A stretch of DNA of 41,868 bases from Actinophytocola sp. (GCA_009377475.1 WHTY01000033.1:1-41868); one strand, 5' to 3'; numbered from the stretch's first letter, positions 23,369 to 32,448 are shown. The notes: generated from the letters alone by a model not told the origin. Translations and numbers: made by a program.

Positions 23369-24580
23369 TTGATCTTCTTCGTCCTCGTTGTCCTCGTGCT
23401 GCTGCCCCTGGTGCACGTCTACCTGTGGCGGCGGCTGATCCGCGACACCCTCCCGCGCGGCACCGGACGTCGCGTCGCGACGCTCGCGCTCGTGGCGATG
23501 GTCGTGCTGATGCTCGCGGCGTTGGTGTTATCGACGCGGATCGATCCGGACATCGGGCAGTGGTTCGCCTGGCCGGGGTATCTCTGGCTGGCGCTGTTCT
23601 TCTATCTGCTGCTGGCGTTGCTGGTGTTGGAGGTGCCGCGGCTCGCGCTGCGCCGGTGGGCGCGGGGTTCTGCGTCCGGCGCCCCGGCTGCGGTTGCGCC
23701 GGGGGCCGAGCCGGTTGCCGCTGGCCCCGGCGCGGCCACCGCGCCCACGCTGGATCGACGTCGAGTGCTCGCGCGGGGTAGCGCCGCGATCGCCGGGCTG
23801 ACGGCAGCGGGCCTGGTCGGGTACGGCACGACCGTCGCGCTCGGCCCGCCCAGCGTGACGCGCGTGCCGATCGCGCTGCGCAAGCTCGACCCGCGCGCCG
23901 CTGGCTGCCGCATCGCGCTCATCAGCGACATCCACCTCGGGCCGATCCTTGGCCGGGCGTTCACCCAGCGGATCGTCGACATGATCAACGCCGAGGACGT
24001 CGACGTCGTCGGTATCGCGGGCGACCTCGTGGACGGCAGCGTCGAGCACCTCCAGGATGCCGCCGCGCCGCTCGCCGGACTGCGGAGTACACACGGGACG
24101 TTCTTCGTCACCGGCAACCACGAGTACTACTCGGACTATCAGCAGTGGGTGGATTTCCTGCCCAGCCTCGGCGTCCGGGTGCTGCGCAACGAGCGCGCCG
24201 AGATCACCCACAACGGCGGCACGTTCGACCTCGCCGGGATCAACGACGCGACCGCGTACCAGTTCCAGGACGCGGGCGACGTCGGCGCGGCGCTATCCGG
24301 GCGCGATCCGGAGCGGGCGGTGGTGCTGCTCGCGCACCAGCCGGTGGATCTGGACGACGCCGTCGCGCACGACGTCGACCTGATGCTGGCCGGGCACACC
24401 CACGGCGGGCAGCTGACGCCGTTCGAGCTGCTGGTGTCGTTGCAGCAGGGCGCCGTCGCGGGCATGTACCAGCGCGGCGGGACGAAGATGTACGTCACGC
24501 GCGGCGCGGGGTTCTGGGGTCCGCCGGTGCGCGTCGGCGCGCCGCCGGACATCACGATCGTGGAGCTCCAGGCGGGCTAG
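23369..24580 (+). CDS. Membrane-anchored metallophosphoesterase
   Basis: A 403-residue protein with three N-terminal membrane helices (residues 1-25, 36-56, 65-90) and an Ala/Pro linker. It then carries a twin-arginine-like segment (TLDRRRVLARGSAAIAGLTA) and a calcineurin-like domain from about residue 185. Metal-binding motifs are ISDIHLG, GIAGDLVDG, VTGNHEYY and AGHTHGGQ. The family (YkuE/YaeI type) hydrolyses phosphodiesters, sometimes lipid-linked ones, outside the membrane. TTG 23369 is preceded by GGAAG. Topology places the catalytic domain outside if the RR segment is a membrane anchor. Confidence 0.9.
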   Translation: MIFFVLVVLVLLPLVHVYLWRRLIRDTLPRGTGRRVATLALVAMVVLMLAALVLSTRIDPDIGQWFAWPGYLWLALFFYLLLALLVLEVPRLALRRWARGSASGAPAAVAPGAEPVAAGPGAATAPTLDRRRVLARGSAAIAGLTAAGLVGYGTTVALGPPSVTRVPIALRKLDPRAAGCRIALISDIHLGPILGRAFTQRIVDMINAEDVDVVGIAGDLVDGSVEHLQDAAAPLAGLRSTHGTFFVTGNHEYYSDYQQWVDFLPSLGVRVLRNERAEITHNGGTFDLAGINDATAYQFQDAGDVGAALSGRDPERAVVLLAHQPVDLDDAVAHDVDLMLAGHTHGGQLTPFELLVSLQQGAVAGMYQRGGTKMYVTRGAGFWGPPVRVGAPPDITIVELQAG

Positions 24581-24738
24581 GGCGAGCCGCGGGGGGTGCC
24601 GCCGGGGTCGCCGGTGCCGGTGTGGGTGTGGCTGCCGGTGTCGCTGCGGTCGCATCCCGCGCCCCGGAGTGGATCTTGATGCGGTCTGGCGACACGTATC
24701 GCCACGACGTCTGATGATCGTCAGCGCTCAGTGACGTT

Positions 24739-24823
24739 GTTGATCACCTCTACCCGCGCTGTTGTCCGTAGAACCGGGCGAAGCAGACATTCTCTCGCAA
24801 CAACGCGAGTAGACGTGATCAAC
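24739..24823. repeat. Imperfect 26-bp inverted repeat (85-bp element)
   Basis: The arms at 24739-24764 and 24798-24823 match at 23 of 26 positions as reverse complements (arm ends GTTGATCAC and GTGATCAAC) around a 33-base spacer. It lies between the convergent metallophosphoesterase and pknG genes. It could be a large bidirectional terminator or a small non-autonomous inverted-repeat element. No target duplication was recognised. Confidence 0.7.
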
Positions 24824-24840
24824 TTGCCCGGACCCAGCAC

Positions 24841-24900
24841 GGTGCGACTCGCGCGGATTAAGGTGCGACTCGCGCGGGATAAGGTGAGACTCGCGGGTTA
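24841..24900 (+). repeat. Family-2 21-bp repeat array, about three units
   Basis: Units at 24841-24861 and 24862-24882 differ at only two positions (GGTGCGACTCGCGCGG plus five A/T-rich bases). The third (24883-24900) is shortened and supplies the pknG stop codon on the opposite strand. The same family forms a nine-unit array at 35188-35379. Confidence 0.85.
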
Positions 24901-27309
24901 GGTGAGCGTGCGGGGGCGGATCGCGTTGGCCTTGTCCACCAGGGCGATCCGCTGTTCCGTGCTGGTCGACAGCCGCGCGAGGGCGCGGTAGCACCGCTCC
25001 AGTCCGAATCGGACCTCGCGCTCGGTGAGCTGACAGCCGAGCACCCGCGCGCCGCTCCCCGCACCGCCGGAGCCCGCACCGGAGCCGGAGTGCCGGACCC
25101 AGCCGTACGCCGCCTCAAGGACCTCGGCGGCGAGCAGCGCGCGGCGTTCGGCGTCCAGAGTGAGGCGTTCCAGGCGGTCGGAGGCGTCCACGAGGTCGTG
25201 CTCGGCCACGGCGACACCGCCCTGCCCCGACATCGTGCCGATCCGCGTCTTCGTCTTGATCGCGGCGACCTGCGCGGCGGTGTGGTGCGTCGATGACAGC
25301 GGGATCGACTCGAGCACCTGCACCGCGCCGTCCCGCGCGCCCTGCGCCAGGTACACCCGCGCCAGCCCGAACGCCGCGCTGACGTAGGTCCGGTCGGTGC
25401 GCCACACCATCTCGTAGTAGCGCGCGGATGCCATGTAGTCGCCCACCGCCTCCGACGTCACCGCGACCCCGAGCTTGGGCGCGAGCTCGCCGGGCAGTTC
25501 GTCGTAGACGGCGTCGAACGCGGCGTGCGCCAGCTTGTGGCGTCCGCCAGCCAGCTCGATCAGCGCGCGGTACCAGTCCAGCCGCCAGTCGTGCGGGTCG
25601 CCGGCCTTGACCGCGATGTACTGCGCGGCCTGCAGCTGCCGGTTCGCCTCCGCCAGCTCGCCGAGCGACACCCGCGCGCGGACGACGCGCAGCCGCACCT
25701 CGATCGAGTCGTGCGGCGCGCGGGCCAGTGCCTCGATCACGCCGCGCGGCTCCGTCGCCGTCATGGACGCCAGCAGCGACGCGGCCGGGTCGTGCGTATC
25801 CACCAGCGGCACCGGCAGCGACGTGATCACGTCGAGCGCGTCGGGCACCGGCGCGCCGTTGTCGCCATCCGAGACGACGGCCTCGACGCCGAACGTCCGG
25901 CTCTCGGTGCCGAACATGGTCGACTCGCCCGGCTGCGGCGTCCCGGTGCCGAGCGCCATCGTCTCCCGCAGCACTCCGGTGAGCTGGTCGGCCATCTCGG
26001 CGGCGGAGGCGAATCGACGTCCAGGGTCGTAATGCGTCGCCCGCTTCAGCAGCCGGTAGTACGACCCGAACAGCGAGAACAGCGGGACGCTCTCCTGCGG
26101 CGGCAACGTCGTCTTGTACCGGGTCGAGTACCCGGCGAACTCGAACGACAGCACCGCGAGCGTGCGGCCGACAGTGAACAGGTCCGACTGCACGCTCGGC
26201 CCCTCGGTCGCCAACTCGGGCGCGCTGTAGCCGGAGGTGAAGAACATCGGGCTGGTGTAGTCGTCCATCCGCCGGACCGCGCCCATGTCGATGAGCTTGA
26301 GCTGGTCGTGCGTCTGGATGACGTTGTCCGGCTTGAGGTCGCAGTACAGCAGGCCCTTGCCGTGCAGGTAGCCGAGCGCTGGCAGGATCTCCAGCCCGTA
26401 GGCGAGCACCTGCCCGATCGGCAGCCCCTCCGCCCTGCCGGTCTCCCGGTGGTGGGCGAGCGCGAGCTGCCGCAACGACTGCCCGCCGACGTACTCCATC
26501 ACGATGTAGCCGACGGTGGTGCCGGTCTTCGGGTCAGGGTGCTCGACGAAGTTGTAGATCTTGACGATGTTGGGGTGCTCGACCTCGGCGAGGAAGTTGG
26601 TCTCGTTGACGGCGGCGGCGATGGTGGTCTCGTCGCCGGTGTCGATGAGGCCCTTGAGCACCACCCAGCGGTCGGCGACGGCGTGGTCCTGCGCGAGATA
26701 GATCCAGCCCAGCCCGCCGTAGGCGAGCGCGCCGAGCACCTCGTACTGCCCGCCGATGGTCTCGCCGGGTGAGAGGCGCGGCGTGAACGAGAACGGGGTG
26801 CCGCACTGCTCGCAGGTGCCCTCGGTTGGGCCGGACTCGCCGTCGCTCGTCCTGCCGACCTTCGCGCCGCAGTTGCCGCAGAACCGCTTGTTCTCCGCGA
26901 CGACGGGGTGGCGCATCACGGCGGACTGCGGATCGCGGTACGGCACCGGCGGCACGTCCACGATGCCAGCGCCGAGGCTGCCCCGCTGGCTTGGCCTGCT
27001 CCGGGACGACGTCCTGCGCCCGGTGATGGAACCGGACGCCGTGCCCCAGCCGGACACCGAGTCCGACCCTTGGCGCGAGTCCGAAGCGGGCTCTGATGGC
27101 TCAGCCGGTTCCGAGGATCGCTCCGACGGCTCCGGCGGCTGGACGGACCTTGTCTCCGGCGTCTCCTGCCGCAGCACGCTGGTCATCTCGGCGACCCGGT
27201 CCTCTGGCGCCTCTCGCGGCTCGTCCTGGAAGTCCGGCGGCGTCCAGGCGCTCGTGCCTTCCGGGGTGTCCTCGTCGGCGGGACGGTCTGCGCTCGTCAT
27301 CTCCTGCAC
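24898..27309 (-). CDS. pknG: Serine/threonine protein kinase PknG
   Basis: An 803-residue soluble kinase with the full PknG architecture. A disordered acidic N-terminus is followed by a rubredoxin-like metal site (CGNCG and CEQCG, about residues 140-170). The kinase domain spans about residues 185-440, with WVVLKGLIDTGD, the catalytic loop YCDLKPDNV in place of HRD, and LIDMGA in place of DFG. A C-terminal TPR region follows, about 520-800. In mycobacteria and corynebacteria PknG phosphorylates GarA/OdhI and thereby controls 2-oxoglutarate flux in response to amino acids sensed by GlnH and GlnX. Here glnH and glnX are directly upstream. GTG 27309 abuts the glnH stop; ATG 27300 is an alternative. 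The stop codon lies in a family-2 repeat. Confidence 0.97.
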   Translation of the reverse strand: MQEMTSADRPADEDTPEGTSAWTPPDFQDEPREAPEDRVAEMTSVLRQETPETRSVQPPEPSERSSEPAEPSEPASDSRQGSDSVSGWGTASGSITGRRTSSRSRPSQRGSLGAGIVDVPPVPYRDPQSAVMRHPVVAENKRFCGNCGAKVGRTSDGESGPTEGTCEQCGTPFSFTPRLSPGETIGGQYEVLGALAYGGLGWIYLAQDHAVADRWVVLKGLIDTGDETTIAAAVNETNFLAEVEHPNIVKIYNFVEHPDPKTGTTVGYIVMEYVGGQSLRQLALAHHRETGRAEGLPIGQVLAYGLEILPALGYLHGKGLLYCDLKPDNVIQTHDQLKLIDMGAVRRMDDYTSPMFFTSGYSAPELATEGPSVQSDLFTVGRTLAVLSFEFAGYSTRYKTTLPPQESVPLFSLFGSYYRLLKRATHYDPGRRFASAAEMADQLTGVLRETMALGTGTPQPGESTMFGTESRTFGVEAVVSDGDNGAPVPDALDVITSLPVPLVDTHDPAASLLASMTATEPRGVIEALARAPHDSIEVRLRVVRARVSLGELAEANRQLQAAQYIAVKAGDPHDWRLDWYRALIELAGGRHKLAHAAFDAVYDELPGELAPKLGVAVTSEAVGDYMASARYYEMVWRTDRTYVSAAFGLARVYLAQGARDGAVQVLESIPLSSTHHTAAQVAAIKTKTRIGTMSGQGGVAVAEHDLVDASDRLERLTLDAERRALLAAEVLEAAYGWVRHSGSGAGSGGAGSGARVLGCQLTEREVRFGLERCYRALARLSTSTEQRIALVDKANAIRPRTLT

Positions 27310-28287
27310 CTACTTGTACGTCGGCTCCGGCGGCGTCCCCGGACCGAGCGCAGGCTCGATCCACCTGTCGTACACAGCCTGCCACGTGGACTTGCGGAAC
27401 TTCGCCAGCACGGCGTTGACGTAGCGGACCATGTCCGTGTCCTCCTTCGGAATGCCGACACCGTACGGCTCGCTGGTGAACTTCGGGCCGACGACGTGGG
27501 TTGCCGGGTCCTGCTGCGCCATGCCAGCGAGGATCGTGTCGTCGGTCGAGATCGCCTCGACCTGGCCCTGTTGTAGCAGCACGAGGCAGTCGGACCAGTT
27601 GTCCACCGCGACCGGCACCGGCCCCGACGCGGCGGAGGCGATGTTGCTCAACGACGTCGAACCGGTTGTCGCGCAGACCTTCTTGCCAGCAAGGTCGGCG
27701 AGTCCGGTGTAGCCGGACCGCTTCGTGACCAGCACCCGCTGACCGGCGACGAAGTACACGCTCGAGAACTCGATCAGCTCCCTGCGCTCGCAGTTGATCG
27801 TCATGGTGCGGACGACGACGTCCACCGTGCCGTCGCGCAGGACGTCGATGCGCTGTTGCGACGTGATCGCCTTGAACCGCACCCGGTTCGGGTCACCGAA
27901 CAGCGCCGTGGCGATCTCGCTGGCGACGGCGATGTCGAAGCCTTCGAGGTTGCCGGTCGCCGGGTTGCGGAAGCCGAACAGGAAGGTGTTCTGGTCGACG
28001 CCGACCCGCAGGATGCCGCGTCGTTTGATCTCGGCCATGGTGGAGCCGCGCGGCGTGGCGATGCCCTTGGGGCGCAGGCTCGCGGTCGGGTTGCCGCAGT
28101 CGTCGTTGACGGCGCCTTCGTTGTCGATCTCCGGGTTGACCTGCGCGTTGGCTGGCAGCGGACGGTGCGCGGTGACCTGCGGCGCGAGGTTGGGCGGCGC
28201 ACCGGCAGCGCCGCACCCGGCGAGCAGGAGCGCGCCCGCGAGGAAGGCCGCGAGCACTGCCGCGAGCCGCCTGCGACGTCTGCTCAT
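27310..28287 (-). CDS. glnH: Amino-acid-binding lipoprotein GlnH
   Basis: A 325-residue solute-binding lipoprotein. The signal AAVLAAFLAGALLLAGC carries the lipobox cysteine at about residue 25, and the type-3 periplasmic-binding fold follows (ILRVGVDQNTFLFGFRNPAT, LEGFDIAVASEIA, GKKVCATTGSTSLSNI). It senses Asp/Glu/Gln-type amino acids and signals to PknG through GlnX rather than feeding an ABC transporter; no ABC genes are nearby. Its ATG overlaps the glnX stop by four bases (ATGA). Confidence 0.92.
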   Translation of the reverse strand: MSRRRRRLAAVLAAFLAGALLLAGCGAAGAPPNLAPQVTAHRPLPANAQVNPEIDNEGAVNDDCGNPTASLRPKGIATPRGSTMAEIKRRGILRVGVDQNTFLFGFRNPATGNLEGFDIAVASEIATALFGDPNRVRFKAITSQQRIDVLRDGTVDVVVRTMTINCERRELIEFSSVYFVAGQRVLVTKRSGYTGLADLAGKKVCATTGSTSLSNIASAASGPVPVAVDNWSDCLVLLQQGQVEAISTDDTILAGMAQQDPATHVVGPKFTSEPYGVGIPKEDTDMVRYVNAVLAKFRKSTWQAVYDRWIEPALGPGTPPEPTYK

Positions 28288-29684
28288 CGGTACTCCCTCA
28301 CCCGTTCCCTGATGCCAGCGCCGACGCCGAGCGCGGCGACAACGCCGAGCACGATCCACCCCGGCGCGAGCAGCGTCACCACGCGGGAGGCGGCGGTGGT
28401 GTCGTCGTAGAACGACTGCCGTGCCTCCTCGATCGCCGCGCGCAGGTGGTCGTCCAGCGCGACGAAGGCGACCGCGGCGCCGTCCGACTTGCCGACGTCG
28501 ATGGCGAGTTGGACGGCCTCGGCGTAGTTTCCCGCATTGTCCAGTTCCCGCACCTTGGCGTGTGCGCGCAGCCATTGCTCGGCGCTCTCCTGCGCGAGGG
28601 CGATCTCGCTGGCGAGCGGGGTGCCGTCCTTCGCGCTGGCGGCGACGTCGGCGAGCCAGCCGCCGCTGCCGTCGTCGCCAGCCATCTGTTTCGACAGCAG
28701 AATGAACTCCTGCTCGTACCCCTCGCCGCCGTCGCCCCTGGCGACCAGCGTCAACGTCTCGTCCGCGCGTGACTTCAGCGCCGCGATCCGCGCTTGGACC
28801 AACACCTCGACCTGCTCGGTGCCGTCGTCCTTGCCGCTGCCGATGAGCACGCTCTGCACCGTCAGCGCCGCCACGCTCCACAACACGCCGACGCCGATGG
28901 CGGCCGTGGCCATGACGAGGCCGAGGTTGAGCACGCGGTTGGTGCGGCGTTTGAGGTACAGCTGGGTCGCGACCAGCGCGGCAAGCAGCGCGACCACGAA
29001 CAGCGCCGCGACCAGCGGGAAGCCGCCCGCGTCGTCCTGCTGCTCCGCGACCTGCTCGGTGTCGATCCGGTACAGCTCCTCGGCGGCGGGGAGGATCACC
29101 GAGCGCATGAGCGCGGACGCCTCGCGCAGATAGGACGCACCAACCGGGAAGCCCTGGCGGTTGTTGGCGCGGGCGGTCTCGACCAGGCCGGTGTAGACCG
29201 GGAGCTGCTGGCTGATGACGTCGATCTGCGCGGTCATGCGCGGGGTGGCCGCCGGGTCCGATGCCGCCTTGCTCAGCGACGACCCGGCCATCGCGACGTC
29301 GTTCTCGTAGCGCTGGCGCAGTTCTTCCGGCTCCTCGCCGGTCGCGAGGAACGCACTGGCAGCGGTCGCGTCGGCGTCCGACAGCGCGCGGTAGACCTGC
29401 TGCGCCGCCGCGGCAAGCGGTTCGCGTCGTTCGGTGAGGTCGGTGAGGGTGTCGCTGCGGTCGCGCACGGCGAACGACGCCGTGAGCGCGGCGATCGCGG
29501 TCAGCCCGATGAGGCCGACCGCGATGATGGTCAGCCTGCCCGGTGTCATCGCCGCCGAACGGATCACCGAGCGCAGGCCGCGGCCTGGCAGGGCGAGCAG
29601 CGCGGCGACGAACAAGGACCGGGCGTCGTCTGGCTGCTGCGGCACGGCCTGCGACCGCGCACGATCAGCCGTGTCGCGCACCAT
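28284..29684 (-). CDS. glnX: Transmembrane sensor GlnX
   Basis: A 466-residue protein with about four transmembrane helices (LTIIAVGLIGLTAIAALTA near residue 50; PLVAALFVVALLAALVATQL near 225; LGLVMATAAIGVGVLWSVAA near 255; a last helix VVTLLAPGWIVLGVVAALGV near the C-terminus). Two extracytoplasmic helical domains lie between the membrane helices. Position upstream of glnH and pknG, and topology, match GlnX of mycobacteria and corynebacteria. It would relay GlnH binding to PknG. Its promoter should lie in 29685-29844. Confidence 0.88.
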   Translation of the reverse strand: MVRDTADRARSQAVPQQPDDARSLFVAALLALPGRGLRSVIRSAAMTPGRLTIIAVGLIGLTAIAALTASFAVRDRSDTLTDLTERREPLAAAAQQVYRALSDADATAASAFLATGEEPEELRQRYENDVAMAGSSLSKAASDPAATPRMTAQIDVISQQLPVYTGLVETARANNRQGFPVGASYLREASALMRSVILPAAEELYRIDTEQVAEQQDDAGGFPLVAALFVVALLAALVATQLYLKRRTNRVLNLGLVMATAAIGVGVLWSVAALTVQSVLIGSGKDDGTEQVEVLVQARIAALKSRADETLTLVARGDGGEGYEQEFILLSKQMAGDDGSGGWLADVAASAKDGTPLASEIALAQESAEQWLRAHAKVRELDNAGNYAEAVQLAIDVGKSDGAAVAFVALDDHLRAAIEEARQSFYDDTTAASRVVTLLAPGWIVLGVVAALGVGAGIRERVREYR

Positions 29685-29844
29685 GGCCCCCTATCGCGTC
29701 GAGTGGTGCTTCCCGCGAAGACTCGTGCTTCCCGACGAAACTAGCCGAACCGGGCATTCCGGAGCCAGGCGGGCTCCGGCACAAATCAATCGGGACACGG
29801 CGCGAGCTTGTGCTGGGCCGGGCGTGGAGTCGTGTGGCGCACTG

Positions 29845-30126
29845 TCAGGAACGGACGAGGCGGGCGATGGCCTCGCTTGCCTCCTTCACCTTGGCCTCGG
29901 CTTCCTCGCCGCCGTCGGCAAGGGCCTCGGCGACGCAGTGCTGGAGATGTTCATCGAGCAGGCCGAGGGACACGGCCTGCAACGCCTTGGTGACGGCCGA
30001 GACCTGGGTGAGCACGTCGATGCAGTACTCGTCCTCGTCGATCATGCGCGCGATACCCCGCACCTGGCCTTCGATCCGGCGCAGGCGCTTGAGGTAGCGG
30101 TCCTTGTCGTGGGTGTATCCGCGCAT
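29845..30126 (-). CDS. csoR: Copper-sensing repressor, CsoR family
   Basis: A 93-residue all-helical repressor. The Cu(I) ligands Cys35 (EDEYCIDVL), His60 and Cys64 (DEHLQHCV) are in the exact Cys-His-Cys spacing of CsoR, which separates it from RcnR and FrmR. CsoR binds DNA when metal-free and releases it on Cu(I) binding, derepressing copper export. GGGAG precedes ATG 30126. No copA/copZ gene is adjacent; its targets may be itself and the distant copB. Palindromic sites lie just upstream. Confidence 0.93.
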   Translation of the reverse strand: MRGYTHDKDRYLKRLRRIEGQVRGIARMIDEDEYCIDVLTQVSAVTKALQAVSLGLLDEHLQHCVAEALADGGEEAEAKVKEASEAIARLVRS

Positions 30127-30158
30127 CGCTGCTCCCGTGGGTGTCGTCGTCGCACCGA

Positions 30159-30203
30159 ACCCAAGGTGCCCTTGGGTACATATTTGGTGCCCAGGGGCAC
30201 CTT
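30159..30203. promoter_or_regulatory. Paired GGTGCCC-type palindromes upstream of csoR
   Basis: ACCCAAGG-TGC-CCTTGGGT (30159-30177) and GGTGCCC-AG-GGGCACC (30186-30201) are perfect inverted repeats. The two also combine into AAGGTGCCC (30163-30171) and GGGCACCTT (30195-30203), 9-bp arms. An A/T-rich patch with a possible -10 lies between. They are candidate CsoR autoregulatory operators. Confidence 0.6.
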
Positions 30204-30217
30204 CGGCACCGCCAATC

Positions 30218-30234
30218 ATACCGGGTAGGGGTAT
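30218..30234. promoter_or_regulatory. Second CsoR-like site
   Basis: Read on the minus strand, ATACCCCTACCCGGTAT (17 bases) has inverted ends ATACC/GGTAT and the ATACCCC half seen in CsoR operators of Firmicutes and Streptomyces. It is 92 bases before csoR, between it and glpD. Confidence 0.45.
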
Positions 30235-30256
30235 CTGTGCCCAGTGCGCGCGGGCG

Positions 30257-31798
30257 TCATTCCGCCGCGAACGCCTCCTTGGCGGCGGGCATCGCGGCAT
30301 CCCGGTCGGTGGCGGCGAGACCGATCCGCGTCCGGCGATCCAGCAGGTCATCGACGTCGAGTGCGCCCTCGTGCCGCACCGCGAAGCGCAGCTCCGCTCC
30401 GGTGACGTCGATGTCGTCGGTGCGGTCGGTGCTGTCGGTGATCGGCGCGGTCAGCCCGGCGCCCGCCTCGGCGAGCACCCTCGGCGCCTCGGTGCCGTAG
30501 CGGCGAACCAGCCGCTGCGGCGCGGCCACTGCGGCGAGCGCTTGCCGCGAGGCCGCCCCGACCAGCGGCAACCGCCGGGTGACGCACTCCCCCGTCGTCA
30601 TGCCGCGTGCGGCGAGCCCGGCGTCAAGGGCGTCCTGCGCCATGCGGCGGTACGTCGTCAGCTTGCCGCCGACGACCGTGACCAGGCCGTCCGGTGCGGT
30701 GATGACGGCGTGCTCGCGGGAGACGTCCGCCGTACGGCCGTCGCCGGTGTCGAGCAGCGGGCGCAAGCCGGAGTAGGTGCCGAGCAGGTCGCCCCTGGTC
30801 AGCGGGGTGGCCAGGGCGCTGCTGATGGTGGTGAGCAGGAAGTCGATCTCCGCGTCGGACGCCGTGGGGACATCGGGGATGTCGCCGGGCGCGTCCTCGT
30901 CGGTGATGCCGACGTAGACGCGGTCGCCTGGCGCGGGCAGCGCGAACACGAACCGGTTGCGCGCGCCGGGGACCGGCACGGTCAGGCCCGCGCTCAGCCC
31001 GCCGAAGCTGCGCTGCGAGAACACCAGGTGGGTGCCCCTGCTCGGCCGCAGCGAGATGCCCTCGGCGACCTGGCCGGCCCACACGCCCGCCGCGTTGATC
31101 ACGAGGCGGGCGTCGACCGAGTGGGTGTCACCGGTGAGCGTGTCGCGCAGTACCGCGCCTGCGCCGGTCACCTGTTCGGCGGCGCAGCGGGTGAGGATGC
31201 GCGCGCCGTGCGCGGCGGCGGTGCGGGCGATGGCGACGACGAGGCGGGCGTCGTCGGTGAGCTGGCCGTCCCAGAAGACGTAGCCGCCGCGTTCGCTGCC
31301 GGTGATGGTGGGCGCGAGGCGGCGGACCTCGGCGCTGGTGACCCGGCGGGAACGCGGGAGGGTGTGCCGCGAGGTGCCCGCTGCGACGCGCAGCGCGTCG
31401 CCCGCGAGGAAACCCGCCCGCACCATGGCGGCGTCGCCGGTGGTCATGCCGGGCAGCAACGGGACGAGCTGCGGCATGGCGTGCACGAGGTGCGGCGCGG
31501 TGCGTTCCAGCAGGATGCCGCGCTCGACGGCGCTCTCGTGCGCGATGCCGATCCCGCCGGACGCGAGGTAGCGCAGGCCGCCGTGCACCAGCTTGGAGCT
31601 CCACCGGCTGGTGCCGAACGCGAGGTCGTGCTTCTCCGCGAGCACGACGGACAGTCCTCGCGAGGCGGCGTCCAGCACGATCCCGGTACCGGTGACGCCG
31701 CCGCCGATGACGAGGACGTCGACGGGCTCGGTGCCCAGTTCGGCCAGCTCGCGGGCGCGGCGGTCGGCGTTGAGCGATGCGGTGTCGGGAGTGCTCAC
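30257..31798 (-). CDS. glpD: FAD-dependent glycerol-3-phosphate dehydrogenase GlpD
   Basis: A 513-residue flavoprotein of normal length. The FAD dinucleotide fold is VLVIGGGVTGTGIVLDAA (about residues 28-45), followed by the GlpD signature SSKLVHGGLRYL and the C-terminal GlpD domain with VGGKLTTYRRMAQDAL. It oxidises glycerol-3-phosphate to dihydroxyacetone phosphate at the membrane and passes electrons to quinone. GTG 31798 overlaps the stop of the TetR gene (GTGA), so the two are translationally coupled. Gene order matches Rv2249c (glpD1)-Rv2250c of M. tuberculosis. Confidence 0.95.
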   Translation of the reverse strand: MSTPDTASLNADRRARELAELGTEPVDVLVIGGGVTGTGIVLDAASRGLSVVLAEKHDLAFGTSRWSSKLVHGGLRYLASGGIGIAHESAVERGILLERTAPHLVHAMPQLVPLLPGMTTGDAAMVRAGFLAGDALRVAAGTSRHTLPRSRRVTSAEVRRLAPTITGSERGGYVFWDGQLTDDARLVVAIARTAAAHGARILTRCAAEQVTGAGAVLRDTLTGDTHSVDARLVINAAGVWAGQVAEGISLRPSRGTHLVFSQRSFGGLSAGLTVPVPGARNRFVFALPAPGDRVYVGITDEDAPGDIPDVPTASDAEIDFLLTTISSALATPLTRGDLLGTYSGLRPLLDTGDGRTADVSREHAVITAPDGLVTVVGGKLTTYRRMAQDALDAGLAARGMTTGECVTRRLPLVGAASRQALAAVAAPQRLVRRYGTEAPRVLAEAGAGLTAPITDSTDRTDDIDVTGAELRFAVRHEGALDVDDLLDRRTRIGLAATDRDAAMPAAKEAFAAE

Positions 31799-32448
31799 GG
31801 TGCCAGGTACCTCTCCAGTAGGTCGTGCAGTTGGTCGTCAAGGGCGCTGAGTTGTTCGGCCTCCTCGGTCAGCGCGGGGCCGGTCAGCGCGAACGACCAC
31901 GCGGTGAGCAGCACCGACTCGGCGCGCACCGCGACGTCGCCGTCCCGGATCGAGCCGTCCGCGATGCCCTGCCGGATGCCGTGCTCGATGAGTTCGAGCT
32001 GGCGGGTGGTGTTGGTGCCACGCCGGTGCAACAGGTACGGCAGCAGGAACTCTGGGTCGACCTCGATGATCTTGCGCAACATCCGGTTGCTCCTGCTCGC
32101 GCGCACGAGCCGGACGACGCCGCCCACGAGGCGTTCACGTGCGATGCCCGCCGTGACGTCGAGCTCGGCGTTCGCCAACGTCGTCCATTCGCGGGTCATC
32201 AGGGTGGCGACGACCTCGCGCACGTTCCGCCAACGGCGGTACAGCGTGGCGCGGGAGACGTCAGCCGCACGAGCGATGTCGGCCATCGTCATGCGGCGCA
32301 TCCCGACCGCGAGCAGCAGTCCGTACGCGGCGTCGAGGATGTGCTGCTCGTCGATGAGGTTGGGCGCGCGGCGTTCCTCGGAGACTTCGGGAGCGGTCCC
32401 GGTGTCAGGCGTCTCGGTGACGCCCGTGTTGCGATGCTGCGACATCAT
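31795..32448 (-). CDS. TetR-family regulator
   Basis: A 217-residue protein. The HTH is at about residues 30-80 (MTMADIARAADVSRATLYRR); the C-terminal ligand domain is helical (LLTAWSFALTGPALTEEAEQ). It diverges from the alkyl-DHAP-synthase-like gene and overlaps glpD by four bases, so it probably controls both directions in response to a lipid or glycerol-phosphate intermediate. Start codons at 32448 and 32445 are both ATG. Confidence 0.9.
   Translation of the reverse strand: MMSQHRNTGVTETPDTGTAPEVSEERRAPNLIDEQHILDAAYGLLLAVGMRRMTMADIARAADVSRATLYRRWRNVREVVATLMTREWTTLANAELDVTAGIARERLVGGVVRLVRASRSNRMLRKIIEVDPEFLLPYLLHRRGTNTTRQLELIEHGIRQGIADGSIRDGDVAVRAESVLLTAWSFALTGPALTEEAEQLSALDDQLHDLLERYLAP

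Noticed and set aside
29706..29734. GTGCTTCCCG direct repeat (period 19) before glnX as a third repeat family
   Set aside because: Two copies only, spacing is not 21 and sequence beyond ten bases does not match. It may be a decayed family-2 relative but cannot be shown.
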